Origin: Tahibacter soli
Lineage (GTDB): Bacteria > Pseudomonadota > Gammaproteobacteria > Xanthomonadales > Rhodanobacteraceae
Assembly (NCBI RefSeq): GCF_025717065.2
Contig: NZ_JAOVZO020000020.1
Location: 434,001-498,000, forward strand
Direction of reading: 5' to 3'
DNA: 64,000 nt
Positions 53,297 through 62,629 of this stretch are shown here, one piece after another; position 1 is the first letter of the stretch, and each line of letters begins with the position of its first letter. The translations under genes were made by a program, and so were the position numbers. The notes under the pieces were generated by a model. The model was not told the DNA's origin. It searched no databases and saw only the letters and a list, made by a program, of their open reading frames with translations.

Positions 53297-54916
53297 ATGC
53301 CCGCCCCGCTTCACCGTCTCGACGATCTCACGATCGATCTCGCCCGCCGCCGCGTCGAACGCGACGGCGTCGCGCTCGACGTCGGCGGCCTGTCGTTCGA
53401 CCTGCTCGCGTATCTCGTCGCACAGGGCGATCGCGTCGTCGGCTTCGACGAGCTGATCGCCCGCGTCTGGGCGCCCGCCGTCGTCGGCGAAGAAACCGTC
53501 ACGCAGCGCGTGAAGCTGTTGCGCCAGTCGCTCGGCGACGACGGCCGCAATCCGCGCTACCTGCGATCGGTGCGCGGCAAGGGCTATGCGCTGTGCGTCG
53601 CGCCGCAGCGGGTCGACGACATTCCGGTCGACCACATTCCGGTCAACGTCAGGCCGGTCGACGGCACGCCGGCACCGGCCGCCGCACAGCCCGCGCCGAC
53701 ACGCGCACGTCGCCGGCTCGCGCGCGCGGCGATCGCCGCCGCGTTCGTCGCGGGCGCCGTCGCGTGGTTCGCGGTGCCGACGAAGACGGCCGCGCCGACC
53801 GAACGCGACGAGATACTGCAGCGCGCACGCTACTACGCCGGCATCGGCCAGCCGGACGACATCGATCGCGCCGTCGCGCTGTACGACGACCTGCTGCGCC
53901 GCGACCCGAACGATCGCGCCGCGCAGCTCGGCCTCGCGTTCGCGTACAACACGCGCGTCTGCGTGCACAACCGCGAACCCGAATGGACCGAGCGCGCGCT
54001 GGCGCTGGCGCAGACCGTGCTCGCGGCCGAACCGGACAACAGCCTCGCCGAAGCGGCGATCGGCTACGCGCACGACTGCCGCGGCGAACTGCGCGACGCG
54101 ATGGCCCACTACGAGCGCGCGGTGAAGCTCGATCCGGCCGCGCGCACCGACAGCGCGGCGTCGCTCGCCTATCTGTACATGGTGCAGGGCCGTCTCGCCG
54201 ACGCGCTCGAAGCGAATGTCGCGGTCGAGCGCCGCGGCGCGAAGCCGCGTTATCTCGACCTGCAGATCGCGCGCACGCTCGAGCTGCTCGGCTACGCCGC
54301 CGCGGCCGAGGCGCGCTACCGGCGCAGCTTCCGGCTGTATCCCGACAACACGTATTCGAACGCCGCGTGGCCGAAGTTTCTGTTCCGCCAGGGCCGCTAC
54401 GGCGAGGCGCAGGCCGCGCTCGACGCGGCGCTCGCGCGCGGCGCGCATCCGGACATGCACATGTTGCAAGGTGAACTCGCGCTGCTGCGCGGCGACCGCG
54501 CGGCGGCGGCGGCGGCGTTCGCACGCGCGTCGGCGCTGCGCCCGCATACGAGCCTGCCGCGCACGCTCGCGACGCTGTATGCCGCCGCGCCGCCCGATCC
54601 CGCGTGGATCGCCGAACGCATCGAGGGATTGTCGACCTATGTCGCGAGCGGCGCCGGCGGCTGGCCGGAGGACCGCATCGACATCGCGCTGCTCGAACTC
54701 GCGCGCGGCGACAAGCCCGCCGCCGTCGCCGCGCTGCGCGGCGCGATCGCGGCGGGCTTTCTCGACCGCGCCTACCTGCAGGCGTCGCCGCTGTTCCGGC
54801 CGCTCGCCGACGACCCGGCGTTCGCCACGCTCGTCGATACCATCGCCGAACGCGTGAACGCCGAGCGCGTGCGCGCCGCGCCGCTCGCCGCGGCCGAGTC
54901 CGCCGGCGGCGGCTAG
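53297..54916 (+). CDS. CadC-like membrane regulator: winged helix, one TM segment, TPR domain
   Basis: A 539-residue protein. Residues about 8-100 form an OmpR/CadC-type winged helix (LTIDLARRRVERDGVALDVG, ETVTQRVKLLRQSLGDDGRN, YLRSVRGKGYAL). Residues about 145-165 are a transmembrane segment (AAIAAAFVAGAVAWFAV). The rest is periplasmic TPR-like helices (AVALYDDLLRRDPNDRAAQL, LEANVAVERRGAKPRYLDLQ). Such proteins sense envelope signals and bind DNA directly from the membrane. It starts 23 bp after the response regulator, probably in one operon. Target genes are unknown. Confidence 0.9.
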   Translation: MPAPLHRLDDLTIDLARRRVERDGVALDVGGLSFDLLAYLVAQGDRVVGFDELIARVWAPAVVGEETVTQRVKLLRQSLGDDGRNPRYLRSVRGKGYALCVAPQRVDDIPVDHIPVNVRPVDGTPAPAAAQPAPTRARRRLARAAIAAAFVAGAVAWFAVPTKTAAPTERDEILQRARYYAGIGQPDDIDRAVALYDDLLRRDPNDRAAQLGLAFAYNTRVCVHNREPEWTERALALAQTVLAAEPDNSLAEAAIGYAHDCRGELRDAMAHYERAVKLDPAARTDSAASLAYLYMVQGRLADALEANVAVERRGAKPRYLDLQIARTLELLGYAAAAEARYRRSFRLYPDNTYSNAAWPKFLFRQGRYGEAQAALDAALARGAHPDMHMLQGELALLRGDRAAAAAAFARASALRPHTSLPRTLATLYAAAPPDPAWIAERIEGLSTYVASGAGGWPEDRIDIALLELARGDKPAAVAALRGAIAAGFLDRAYLQASPLFRPLADDPAFATLVDTIAERVNAERVRAAPLAAAESAGGG

Positions 54917-54930
54917 CCGCGATCTTCCGT

Positions 54931-56046
54931 CTACGGTTTCGCCGGCAACGCCTTGAGCAGGTATTCGCGCAGCACTTCCTGCGAGCGCGGATGCGAGTCG
55001 CGCTTGTTGTAGCCGGTCGACGTCACCACCGCGACGAGTTCGAGTTCCGGCGAGACGAACACGTAGTTGCCGCCGTTGCCGGACATCGCCCAGATCCACG
55101 TGTCCTTGCCGCGCACCGGAAACTTGAAGCGCCAGAACTGGTAGCCGTACTCGACGTCGTCGCGCGGCACGGCGCGCGGCGTCAGCGCCGCGTCGATCCA
55201 GGCTTTCGAGATCACGCGCCTGCCGTTCCACTGTCCGGCCGTGCGCACCGTTTCGCCGATCTTGGCGACGTCGCGCGAGCGGTAGCGCGTGCCGCCGCCG
55301 CCCATGCCGACGCCTTCGGACGAGACGTTCCACTGCACCTTGTCGATGCCGAGCGGCGCTTCGAGCGCGTCGTGCGCGAACTTCGCGAGGGGCTGCTTCG
55401 TCGCGCGCTCGACCACGGCGCCGAGCATGAACGAGCCGGCCGTGCAGTACGCGAACGTGCGCCCGTACGGGCTGTCCTTCGGCCGCTTGTCCCACGGCGC
55501 GTAGCCGCGCACCGGCAGGTCGAGCGCGAATTGCACCCAGTCCTCGCTGACGTACATGCGTTCTTCGTTGCCCGCCGTGGCCGGGTTTTCGTCGTCGCAC
55601 TGCCAGATCGAACTCATCGTCAAAAGGTCTTCGAGCGTGATCGCGGCCTTGCGCGGATCGAGCCCGGCGGCCGGTGCCTTGTCGGCGAAATACGCATAGA
55701 CCTTCGCGTCGACGCCGGGAATCAGCCCGCGGTCGATCGCAAGGCCGACGAGCAGCGCCGTGACCGACTTCGTCGCCGAGCGCATGTCGTTGAGGACATC
55801 CGCACCGCCGGCGCCGAAATACGCCTCGTAAACGAGCTTGCCGCGCTGCGCGACGACGAGGCTCGTGATGTCGGGATACGTCTTGTCGGCCACTTTCGCG
55901 GCGACGGCGTCGAAGCGCGAGACGTCCCAGCCGAGCGCTTTCGCGTCGGCGACGGCCCAGCCGTCGTCGCGCGCGGCCGGGGCGGTGTAGGCGGCGGCGG
56001 TGCCGGCGCAGGCGGTGAAGACAAAAGCGGCGATCAGGCGTTGCAT
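54931..56046 (-). CDS. Secreted serine hydrolase of the beta-lactamase/class C family
   Basis: A 371-residue product from ATG 56046 with a signal peptide (MQRLIAAFVFTACAGTAAAY). The active-site motifs are Ser-x-x-Lys in MRSATKSVTALLVGLAID, the Tyr motif near FAYCTAGSFMLGAVVERATK, and a C-terminal Gly motif in WAMSGNGGNYVFVSPEL in place of KTG/HxG. The family includes esterases, D-amino-acid peptidases and class C beta-lactamases. The sequence looks more like an esterase/6-aminohexanoate-dimer-hydrolase-type member than a true AmpC. It ends 15 bp from the convergent regulator gene. Confidence 0.88.
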   Translation of the reverse strand: MQRLIAAFVFTACAGTAAAYTAPAARDDGWAVADAKALGWDVSRFDAVAAKVADKTYPDITSLVVAQRGKLVYEAYFGAGGADVLNDMRSATKSVTALLVGLAIDRGLIPGVDAKVYAYFADKAPAAGLDPRKAAITLEDLLTMSSIWQCDDENPATAGNEERMYVSEDWVQFALDLPVRGYAPWDKRPKDSPYGRTFAYCTAGSFMLGAVVERATKQPLAKFAHDALEAPLGIDKVQWNVSSEGVGMGGGGTRYRSRDVAKIGETVRTAGQWNGRRVISKAWIDAALTPRAVPRDDVEYGYQFWRFKFPVRGKDTWIWAMSGNGGNYVFVSPELELVAVVTSTGYNKRDSHPRSQEVLREYLLKALPAKP

Positions 56047-56198
56047 GAAGACTCCGGGTGTCGAAGGAAACGATGTCGAGGGAGGCGCAACGGTCGCGGC
56101 GAGCCGAAAAAAGTGCATGAAGCGCGAATGAAGAATTCTGAAAGCGCGGTTTTCGGCTAGGATCGAGCCGTGCGTTCGCGCTCGACAGGGGGTCGGCA

Positions 56199-59018
56199 AT
56201 GCGGTGGCACGCCTGGCGTACGGGGATCTGCGGCGTTGCGCTGCTCGCCGCGTCGTTCGCGTTCGCGGGCACGCCGCTGACCGCGCGGTTCAAGCCCGAC
56301 ATCGACGTCTACCCGCAATATTTCTCGGTCGCCCGCAGCGCCGACGGCCTTCTCTATCTCGGCGGCGTCGACCGCGTGCTGCGCTACGACGGCGTGCGCT
56401 GGGAATCGTTCGCGACGCCCAAGCCCGGCCCCGTGCGCGCGCTCGCGCTCGACCGCACCGGCCGGCTCTGGGCCGGCGGCACGGAATGGTTCGGCCGCAT
56501 CGAACGCGCGGCCGACGGCGGCGAGCGTTTCGTCGACTGCGCGCCGGCCTTCGCCGCCGACATCGGCGATGCCGGCTTCGCCGACATCTGGGACGTCGTC
56601 GCGCGCGACGACGGCATCTATTTCCGCGCGCTGCGCCATCTGTTTCACGCCGACGCGCAGTGCCGCCGCGTGCACGCATGGCACGCGCCGAACCGGTTCG
56701 GCGGCATCGTCGACCATGCCGGGCAGCTCGTCGTGAATTTCCGCGGCGAAGGCTTGAAGCGCCTGGCCGGCGACGCGTTCGAGCCGTTCCCCGGCGGCGA
56801 AGCGTTCGCGGCGAAGGCGGCGTTCTTTCTGATGTCGCTCGACGACAAGCGGCTGCTGGTGCAAGACGCGACGCCGCGCCTGGCGCTCGTCGAAGACGGC
56901 CGCGTGACGGTGCTGCGCGACGACGAGGCGATGTCGCACGTGAGCGCCGCGCTCGCGCTCGATGCGAACCGCGCCGCGTTCGGAGGCGACGACGGCAAGC
57001 TGCGCATCGTCGACATCGCCGACGGCAGCCTGCGCGAAATTCCGCTCGGCATCAGCTTTCAGAGCGGCATGGCGCGCGACCGCGACGGCGCGATCGTCGT
57101 CGGCGACAGCGAAGGCGCCGTGCGCGTGCCGTGGCCGCCGGCCTGGAGCGCCTACGGCGTCGCCGACGGCGTCACCGGTTCGATCCACGATGCGACGCTC
57201 GTCGACGGCGTGCTGCGCCTGCAGACCGGCGCCGGCGAAGTGGCCGCGCCGTGGGGCGACCGCGGCGCCGCGACCGCGTTCGCGCCGCAGCGCACGACGA
57301 CGAACGAAGCCTGGGCGCTCTTCGTCGACGGCGATGCGCGCATTCTCGCCGAATCGCACGGCCTGCGCCGCCTCGACGCCGGCGGCGCCGCGCTCGGCCC
57401 GGACGATCTGTACGCGCGCGTGTTCGAACGCTCGCCGTTCGATCCGGCGCGCGTGTGGGTCGGCACGGAATCGGGCTTCGCCGTGCTCGACCGCGACGCC
57501 GACGGCTGGCGGCTCGTCGCGCGGCACACCGACCTGCGCACGCGGGTGATGAGTCTCGTCGAAACCGCACGCGGCGACGTGTGGCTCGGCACCGAGGGTC
57601 GCGGCCTGTTGCGCGCGCACGTCGCGGCGAACGGCGCACTCGAATCGCTCGTCGACTACCGCAAGGAAATCGGCGCCGAAGCCGACATCGAAACGACGGT
57701 ATCGACGCTCGACGGCACGCTCGTCGCGAGCGCGGCGACGGGCCTGTTCGCGTGGAACGGCGAACGCTTCGCGCGCGACGACCTCGGCGGCCTCGCGCCG
57801 CTGCTCGCGCGCGACGAAACCGTGCGGCTGCGTGCCGGCACCGACGGCACGGCGTGGGCGTGGAGCTGGCGCGCGGTGTACCGGCGCGACGCGAACGGAA
57901 CGTGGCGACGCATCGACGAACTCGGCGCCACGAACGGCGTGATCGAAGCGCTGCGCCCGCTGCCCGGCGGCGACGTCGTCGTCGGCACGACCGGGCGCCT
58001 CCTGCACTACGACGCCGCGACATCGGGCGGCGCGCAGCGCGAACCGGTCGCGCACCTGGCGTCGGTGCGCCTGACGCCGCGCGAGGGCGAGCCGCGCGCA
58101 TTGCCGCTGGCCGCCACGGCGACGCTGCCCTACGGCGGCGGCACGCTCGCGTTCCAGCTAGGCCTGGCCGACCTCGCGCACGGCGCGGCGCCGCAATTTC
58201 GCGTGCGGCTGGCGGGGCTCGACGCGCGCTGGTCGGCGTGGAATCCGCGTGCCGAATTCAGCTACGCGCAGATTCCGCCGGGCGACTACCGTTTCGAAGC
58301 GCAGGCGCGCACGGCCGGCGGCCGAGAGCTCGACGTGCCGGCGTTCGCGTTTCGCGTCGAACCGCGCTGGTACCAGCACGGCGGCATGCAGCTCGCCGCG
58401 GCGCTCGCGCTCGCGGCGCTCGTCGCGCTCGCGCTGGGCGCGTCGCACCGCACGCGCATCCGTCGGCTCGCGCAACGCAATCGCGAACTCGACGCGCTCG
58501 TGCACGCGCACACGTCGGAACTCGAACTGGCCAACAGCCAGCTACGCGACCTCGCCGAACGCGACGGCCTGACGGGCGTGGCCAACCGGCGACGCAGCGA
58601 CGCGTTTCTCGCCGCGACGATCGCGGCGGCGCAGCAGACGCACCGGCCGTACGCCGTGCTGCTCGTCGACGTCGACCATTTCAAAACGTACAACGACACG
58701 CACGGCCACCTGGCCGGCGACGAGGTGCTCAAGCGCGTGGCCGCGACGCTGTGCGCGCACGTGCGCGACAACACGCTGGTGGCGCGCTTCGGCGGCGAGG
58801 AGTTCTGCCTCGTGGTGCCGCACTGCGACGCGGCGGCGGCAACGGAACTCGGGCGGCGGCTGTGCCGCGTCGTCGCCGAACAATGCCCCGGCGTCACGAT
58901 CAGTATCGGCGTGGCGACGGGCGACGGCGGCGAAACGGCGGCGCAGAGGCTCGCGCGTGCGGACGCGGCGCTGTATCGGGCGAAGCGGAATGGGCGGGAT
59001 CGGGTGGAGAGTGAGTGA
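56199..59018 (+). CDS. Membrane diguanylate cyclase with periplasmic beta-propeller and Y_Y_Y domain
   Basis: A 939-residue sensor. After a signal/anchor (WRTGICGVALLAASFAFAG) come about 630 residues of propeller-type blades (RSADGLLYLGGVDRVLRYDG, LALDRTGRLWAGGTEWFGRI), a Y_Y_Y-type Ig domain (QFRVRLAGLDARWSAWNPRA, FSYAQIPPGDYRFEAQARTA), a transmembrane helix near 730-750, a short coil and a GGDEF domain (ERDGLTGVANRRRSDAFLAA, LLVDVDHFKTYNDTHGHLAG, ARFGGEEFCLVVPHCD). The active GGEEF site is intact. The RxxD inhibitory site has Thr instead of Asp (RDNT), so product inhibition may be lost. A strong GGGGG site precedes ATG 56199. Confidence 0.92.
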   Translation: MRWHAWRTGICGVALLAASFAFAGTPLTARFKPDIDVYPQYFSVARSADGLLYLGGVDRVLRYDGVRWESFATPKPGPVRALALDRTGRLWAGGTEWFGRIERAADGGERFVDCAPAFAADIGDAGFADIWDVVARDDGIYFRALRHLFHADAQCRRVHAWHAPNRFGGIVDHAGQLVVNFRGEGLKRLAGDAFEPFPGGEAFAAKAAFFLMSLDDKRLLVQDATPRLALVEDGRVTVLRDDEAMSHVSAALALDANRAAFGGDDGKLRIVDIADGSLREIPLGISFQSGMARDRDGAIVVGDSEGAVRVPWPPAWSAYGVADGVTGSIHDATLVDGVLRLQTGAGEVAAPWGDRGAATAFAPQRTTTNEAWALFVDGDARILAESHGLRRLDAGGAALGPDDLYARVFERSPFDPARVWVGTESGFAVLDRDADGWRLVARHTDLRTRVMSLVETARGDVWLGTEGRGLLRAHVAANGALESLVDYRKEIGAEADIETTVSTLDGTLVASAATGLFAWNGERFARDDLGGLAPLLARDETVRLRAGTDGTAWAWSWRAVYRRDANGTWRRIDELGATNGVIEALRPLPGGDVVVGTTGRLLHYDAATSGGAQREPVAHLASVRLTPREGEPRALPLAATATLPYGGGTLAFQLGLADLAHGAAPQFRVRLAGLDARWSAWNPRAEFSYAQIPPGDYRFEAQARTAGGRELDVPAFAFRVEPRWYQHGGMQLAAALALAALVALALGASHRTRIRRLAQRNRELDALVHAHTSELELANSQLRDLAERDGLTGVANRRRSDAFLAATIAAAQQTHRPYAVLLVDVDHFKTYNDTHGHLAGDEVLKRVAATLCAHVRDNTLVARFGGEEFCLVVPHCDAAAATELGRRLCRVVAEQCPGVTISIGVATGDGGETAAQRLARADAALYRAKRNGRDRVESE

Positions 59019-59059
59019 CGGGGGTTCGGCGGGGCGTTGGGGCGGAGGGCTGGCTGGCC

Positions 59060-62005
59060 TCAAGTGGCGCGATGCTTCGACTCGCGAAGGCGGCGACGCA
59101 CTTCCGCAAACGGAGGATCAATCACGCCCGCGGGAACAAAAGGATCATCGATTCCGAACATCGCACTGACCAATGGAGAACTGGCGTCCACCTCCCAGGC
59201 GGGTACTACGGACAGATCCGACAACTCGATTTCTAGGTCAATATCCTCTTGCTCTAGTGGAATGCCTGGTTGAGCCATTTTGAAGTTGCCAGGCTGCAGC
59301 ACGATTCGACCGGCTTGCTTGTATAGCTTGAGCAACGTCCCCAGGTTCTGAGCAGACGCCGGAGTCATGTCATGCATTCGATAAACTGTCGTGACCAGCC
59401 GACGGGAGCGTGCCGCTTTGGCGAGTAAGAACTTTTCGCCGACGCCAATGGCTACTCGATAGTCCAGCGGGCGTTCGCGGCTGATGCCAGTAATGACGGT
59501 GACTCCAATCCATCCTTCTCGGTCGAATGGACCGATGTACTTCCGCCAGCCGCGGAAAATTTTTCGACCCGCATCTATGTCTTGAAACGCAAGAACCATG
59601 ATAGGAAAGGGGCGTTCTCCGCTCACCGTTGCGATGCCGACACCCGTCCAGCCGGCACGACTCCAAAGTGGAATATTGATCGGTGATATCGCTTCAATGT
59701 CCCGATGTTTCAGCGCGTCGGCGCCGAACAGGGTTTCCGGCGGTTTTTCGTCAGCGAAAGTAAGCTCTGTTGCCGATGGTGCTGAAACGTCTGCAGCAAC
59801 AGGTCGTGGTTGCCAGGAAACTTGTCGCAAGAGCGGGTATTCGGCGAACGCCGGATCATTGACCCAGTCCTCCGCACGTCCCGGCGGAGACTGGTCAAAA
59901 ATGTTGCTTACGGCAAGGATGGATCTGGCCGCATGGAAGGCCCGATCTTGCGCCTGGTGTTCGGAAAAGAGCTCTTCAAATACTTTTCGCTCAATGTTCA
60001 ACTGTAAATGGGCGGTGACCTGCGCAAGAAGATCGAACATGGCGTCCTGGAAGCCATTGCCCACCAGGGCAGTGGCGGGCACTATTGGATGCGCTAACAA
60101 GAGTTTTGTCTCGCCAAACTCGTCCTCGATTGCGCGCAACGAGAACGGTAGCTTTGCGGTATCAGACTGTCGCACCTCAATGGTGAGTTCTGCTCGAGGT
60201 GAAATCAGCTCTCGCGACCTCACTGCCGTTGAGTAAAAAGCCTCTAGGAAGGAAATAATACTTTCCCCCAATAGGGCAGAGGTAGTCCCGCCTCTCACAA
60301 TCACGTCGACGCGACAACCAAGAACGACGGTCGTCATCGTCGCGACGCCGATATGCCATGAAGGAGACTCGGGCAAATCATCTGCTGCCTGAGCGTATAT
60401 CCAAGCGTTAAAGAAATCTTCCAAATCGTCTTCGGCGCTGTACTGCGTGCGAATCAACTCGTCATGGCCCAACATAAACAAAGCTGCAGCTCGGGACATC
60501 TGGAGATCAAGCGAGTGCAACACATCGGGAAGGCGCGTCAGTTGAGCCCAACTCTCGTAGGGTGTTTTTAGAACTAAAATGCCAAGAACGCGATCGAGAG
60601 CGCGAACCTCGTCTTCAATTTTTTCCCTCTTTGATTCATCTATACTCAACGCTCTGAACAATAGCGGCAACCATTTCACCCATGCCATAACGTAGGGGGC
60701 GCGACCCAGTTGGAGTTCAAGCCAAGCCAGTTTTCTGACGATCGGCAGTGCCCGCGGGTCAATTTTTCCTTGCTTAAAATGTGCATACAAACATCGATCC
60801 AAGGCGAAAACGAGGTTCGCGCGTGCAGCAAACAACAAACCGACAGACTCGTACGCGACACCGACTGCAGCTTGCGCAACGATGAACTCGTCCCGCACCT
60901 CGTCTTTGGCCAGCAGGAACTGAGCCTTGGCCAAATCGTCAATCGCGCCGTAGAATTTCTTTCGGTCGAGCTTCTGGAGTCCACGTTCCAGACGAAGCTC
61001 CCCTGCCGCTAGCTCGCCGTGCCGTTCTGTTTCGATTTCGATGATTCGATCTAGCAGAGCGTCGTACCCGGAAAATTCGCCGATCGTGCCACCTATTTCT
61101 CGTAGCAGTTTCACAATGGGCCCTACTGGAAACTCTATCAGCCTACGTATATCACCGAGCACGTCGCGCAGACTGCTGAGTACTGGCTCAAGGTCCTGCT
61201 TCGTTTGGAACGCAATTACCAGATCCATCAACAATAGTTGCGTACGCGCCCAAAGCGAGCTTGTTTCCTTCGTTGTGTCTTCGGCATGCTGTTGCAGCGC
61301 CTTTCGCAACGCAGAGGTTCGCTGTGGATCGGGGCCTTGCGTTGGTACCAGCGCGAGCCACAAGTTGACTAACTTATCCAAATCCCAGATCCACTCGGAC
61401 TCGAGGGTTGCGGTGGATAACGCATCGCAGAGACGAATCGCTTCCTTCGCATCGTCAAACCACCATATCGCCGTCAAGGCGCGTTGGTACCAGATGCGCT
61501 GCAACTGCCTGTCGCCGTCGATGCTGCGCGCAAGACGTTCCGCTCTGTCGAATCGACCGTCAACTTCGGTTCGTGCACGCCCCAATCCTCTTGCGAGCAG
61601 GGCTGTTTGCAAACTTTCCTCGACCACTTCAAGGCTGACTTCGCCGTCTGCCGCTTGTTCGATTTTCTTGTCCAGCGCATCTAGATCATTCAGGCGTTCT
61701 GTGTCCAGCGGTCCCGGAACAACTTTTGTGAGGTGTTGTAGTTCGAATTGAAGGATGTCCGCTACAAGCTGCCATCGTTTGTGCTTGACGACTTTATCGA
61801 CGATCCAGGTTCTGTCCAAAATGCGAACCGCTATCCCGTACTTCACCTTGAGCGAATCTTCAGTATCGGCACGATCCTTGTCGCGAATTGCTTGGTTTGA
61901 GATGAAGTATATAAGTGCGTATGGGCGTGCCGTCTCGGCAATTTTCTTGACGTCGTCCTCGGCTTTCTGCTTCCATTTTTTTTGGCGCTTATCGCGAAGC
62001 CCCAT
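59060..62005 (-). CDS. Large defence-type protein, main part (frame after the A8 run)
   Basis: The open frame (981 codons from ATG 62005) is in frame with a conserved family from residue 11 or so: WKQKAEDDVKKIAETARPYA, YFISNQAIRDKDRADTEDSL, VKYGIAVRILDRTWIVDKVV. These blocks follow directly on the nuclease-type motif of the N-terminal frame (61843-62358). The first ten codons are out of frame with it, so the true start is probably 62358 with a shift at the A8 run, for about 1099 residues. Residues about 100-560 are long amphipathic helices, and the C-terminal third is beta-rich (GWRKYIGPFDREGWIGVTVI). GC content is visibly lower than in the core, which suggests horizontal transfer. Confidence 0.75.
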   Translation of the reverse strand: MGLRDKRQKKWKQKAEDDVKKIAETARPYALIYFISNQAIRDKDRADTEDSLKVKYGIAVRILDRTWIVDKVVKHKRWQLVADILQFELQHLTKVVPGPLDTERLNDLDALDKKIEQAADGEVSLEVVEESLQTALLARGLGRARTEVDGRFDRAERLARSIDGDRQLQRIWYQRALTAIWWFDDAKEAIRLCDALSTATLESEWIWDLDKLVNLWLALVPTQGPDPQRTSALRKALQQHAEDTTKETSSLWARTQLLLMDLVIAFQTKQDLEPVLSSLRDVLGDIRRLIEFPVGPIVKLLREIGGTIGEFSGYDALLDRIIEIETERHGELAAGELRLERGLQKLDRKKFYGAIDDLAKAQFLLAKDEVRDEFIVAQAAVGVAYESVGLLFAARANLVFALDRCLYAHFKQGKIDPRALPIVRKLAWLELQLGRAPYVMAWVKWLPLLFRALSIDESKREKIEDEVRALDRVLGILVLKTPYESWAQLTRLPDVLHSLDLQMSRAAALFMLGHDELIRTQYSAEDDLEDFFNAWIYAQAADDLPESPSWHIGVATMTTVVLGCRVDVIVRGGTTSALLGESIISFLEAFYSTAVRSRELISPRAELTIEVRQSDTAKLPFSLRAIEDEFGETKLLLAHPIVPATALVGNGFQDAMFDLLAQVTAHLQLNIERKVFEELFSEHQAQDRAFHAARSILAVSNIFDQSPPGRAEDWVNDPAFAEYPLLRQVSWQPRPVAADVSAPSATELTFADEKPPETLFGADALKHRDIEAISPINIPLWSRAGWTGVGIATVSGERPFPIMVLAFQDIDAGRKIFRGWRKYIGPFDREGWIGVTVITGISRERPLDYRVAIGVGEKFLLAKAARSRRLVTTVYRMHDMTPASAQNLGTLLKLYKQAGRIVLQPGNFKMAQPGIPLEQEDIDLEIELSDLSVVPAWEVDASSPLVSAMFGIDDPFVPAGVIDPPFAEVRRRLRESKHRAT

Positions 62006-62358
62006 CGCTCGGAAGACGCCTTCCCCGGTTCGCCCTCATACCATAATGTCGCAATGGAGGCGGCAACAGGGTAGGTTTCCGTGTCGACTTTGCTATCCCC
62101 GCCCCCTGTAGGTCCCGTTTGCGGAATAAGGTTCGGGCATAGCTCCTTTTCGGCCAGAGCGCGAGCGAAGTGCTCAAAAGCGACTTCTTCTTTACGCTGG
62201 GTAAGAGTGTCGAGATGGAACTCGAACTGGCGTCGGTCCATCTCGCTTACTTCGATGGTTAGTGTGTCCGAGTAAAGCTCGGGACGTCGTGCGCGCAAGA
62301 ATTCGCTGTACGAGGGCTTGTGAACGGGGGCGTCGCTCATCGAGGTTTTCGTATTCAT
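61843..62358 (-). CDS. N-terminal nuclease-motif part of the same protein, interrupted by a frameshift
   Basis: From ATG 62358 (MNTKTSMSDAPVHKPSYSEF) this frame encodes 127 sensible residues. They include an Mrr/PD-(D/E)xK-like motif: TGPTGGGDSKVDTETYPVAA (the GGG-D turn), followed by SSERWGFAISAKK, which fits strand-Lys of the active site. It then leaves frame at the A8 run (61976-61983) and stops after 44 unrelated residues at 61843. The continuing frame is 59060-61975. Adding one A would restore a 1100-codon gene. The short product would lack the helical body. A second ATG at 62340 is also possible. Confidence 0.65.
   Translation of the reverse strand: MNTKTSMSDAPVHKPSYSEFLRARRPELYSDTLTIEVSEMDRRQFEFHLDTLTQRKEEVAFEHFARALAEKELCPNLIPQTGPTGGGDSKVDTETYPVAASIATLWYEGEPGKASSERWGFAISAKKNGSRKPRTTSRKLPRRHAHTHLYTSSQTKQFATRIVPILKIRSR
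61976..61983 (-). other. A8 homopolymer at the frameshift site
   Basis: On the minus strand GCC-AAAAAAAA-TGG. The upstream frame reads AAA AAA AAT GGA, while the conserved Trp-Lys continuation needs AAA AAA AAA TGG (A9) or AAA AAA TGG (A6). Runs of eight or more A are known sites of RNA polymerase and replication slippage, and also of assembly error. Confidence 0.8.
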
Positions 62359-62437
62359 GCGCAAATTCTTTTGGCATTCAAAACCGATGGGGGCGAAATC
62401 CGAAGGGCGTTTAACGGTGCGCACTCCAAGTATATAG

Positions 62438-62479
62438 GGCGTCCTGGACACCCAAAAAGCTCGCAGCATCCCGCGCAAT
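62438..62479. repeat. Dispersed repeat, single-unit copy
   Basis: This 42-bp stretch matches 63959-64000 with four differences. Its first 16 bp (GGCGTCCTGGACACCC) differ at two positions from the tandem unit GGCTTCGTGGACACCC. The next 17 bp (AAAAAGCTCGCAGCATC) are identical in both copies, and GCGCAAT follows after a two-base difference. The possible promoter of the defence gene lies at its edge. Confidence 0.8.
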
Positions 62480-62483
62480 ACAG

Positions 62484-62610
62484 TTGCTCGCTGTGGTCGT
62501 CTCAGCGTAGCCCCGCGCGCAGCGCCGTCAAGGACTGCGCAAGTTCGATAAAACCGAATCCTTGACGGCGCTGCACGCGGCGCTCCTGGAAGGTCGCCCA
62601 CAGCGAGCAA
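62484..62610. repeat. Long nested inverted repeat upstream of symE-like gene
   Basis: TTGCTCGCTGTGG (62484-62496) pairs perfectly with CCACAGCGAGCAA (62598-62610). Inside, GCAGCGCCGTCAAGGA (62519-62534) pairs perfectly with TCCTTGACGGCGCTGC (62559-62574), and CCGCG/CGCGG extends that inner stem after one mismatch. The apical loop is 24 bases and AT-richer. This could be a structured RNA, a double terminator or the remnant of a small mobile element. Confidence 0.7.
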
Positions 62611-62629
62611 ACGCTCCTGGGGCAAAGGC

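Noticed and set aside
54931-56046. Call as a class C beta-lactamase (AmpC)
   Set aside because: SxxK is present, but the Tyr and KTG-type motifs differ from AmpC; a general serine hydrolase is safer.
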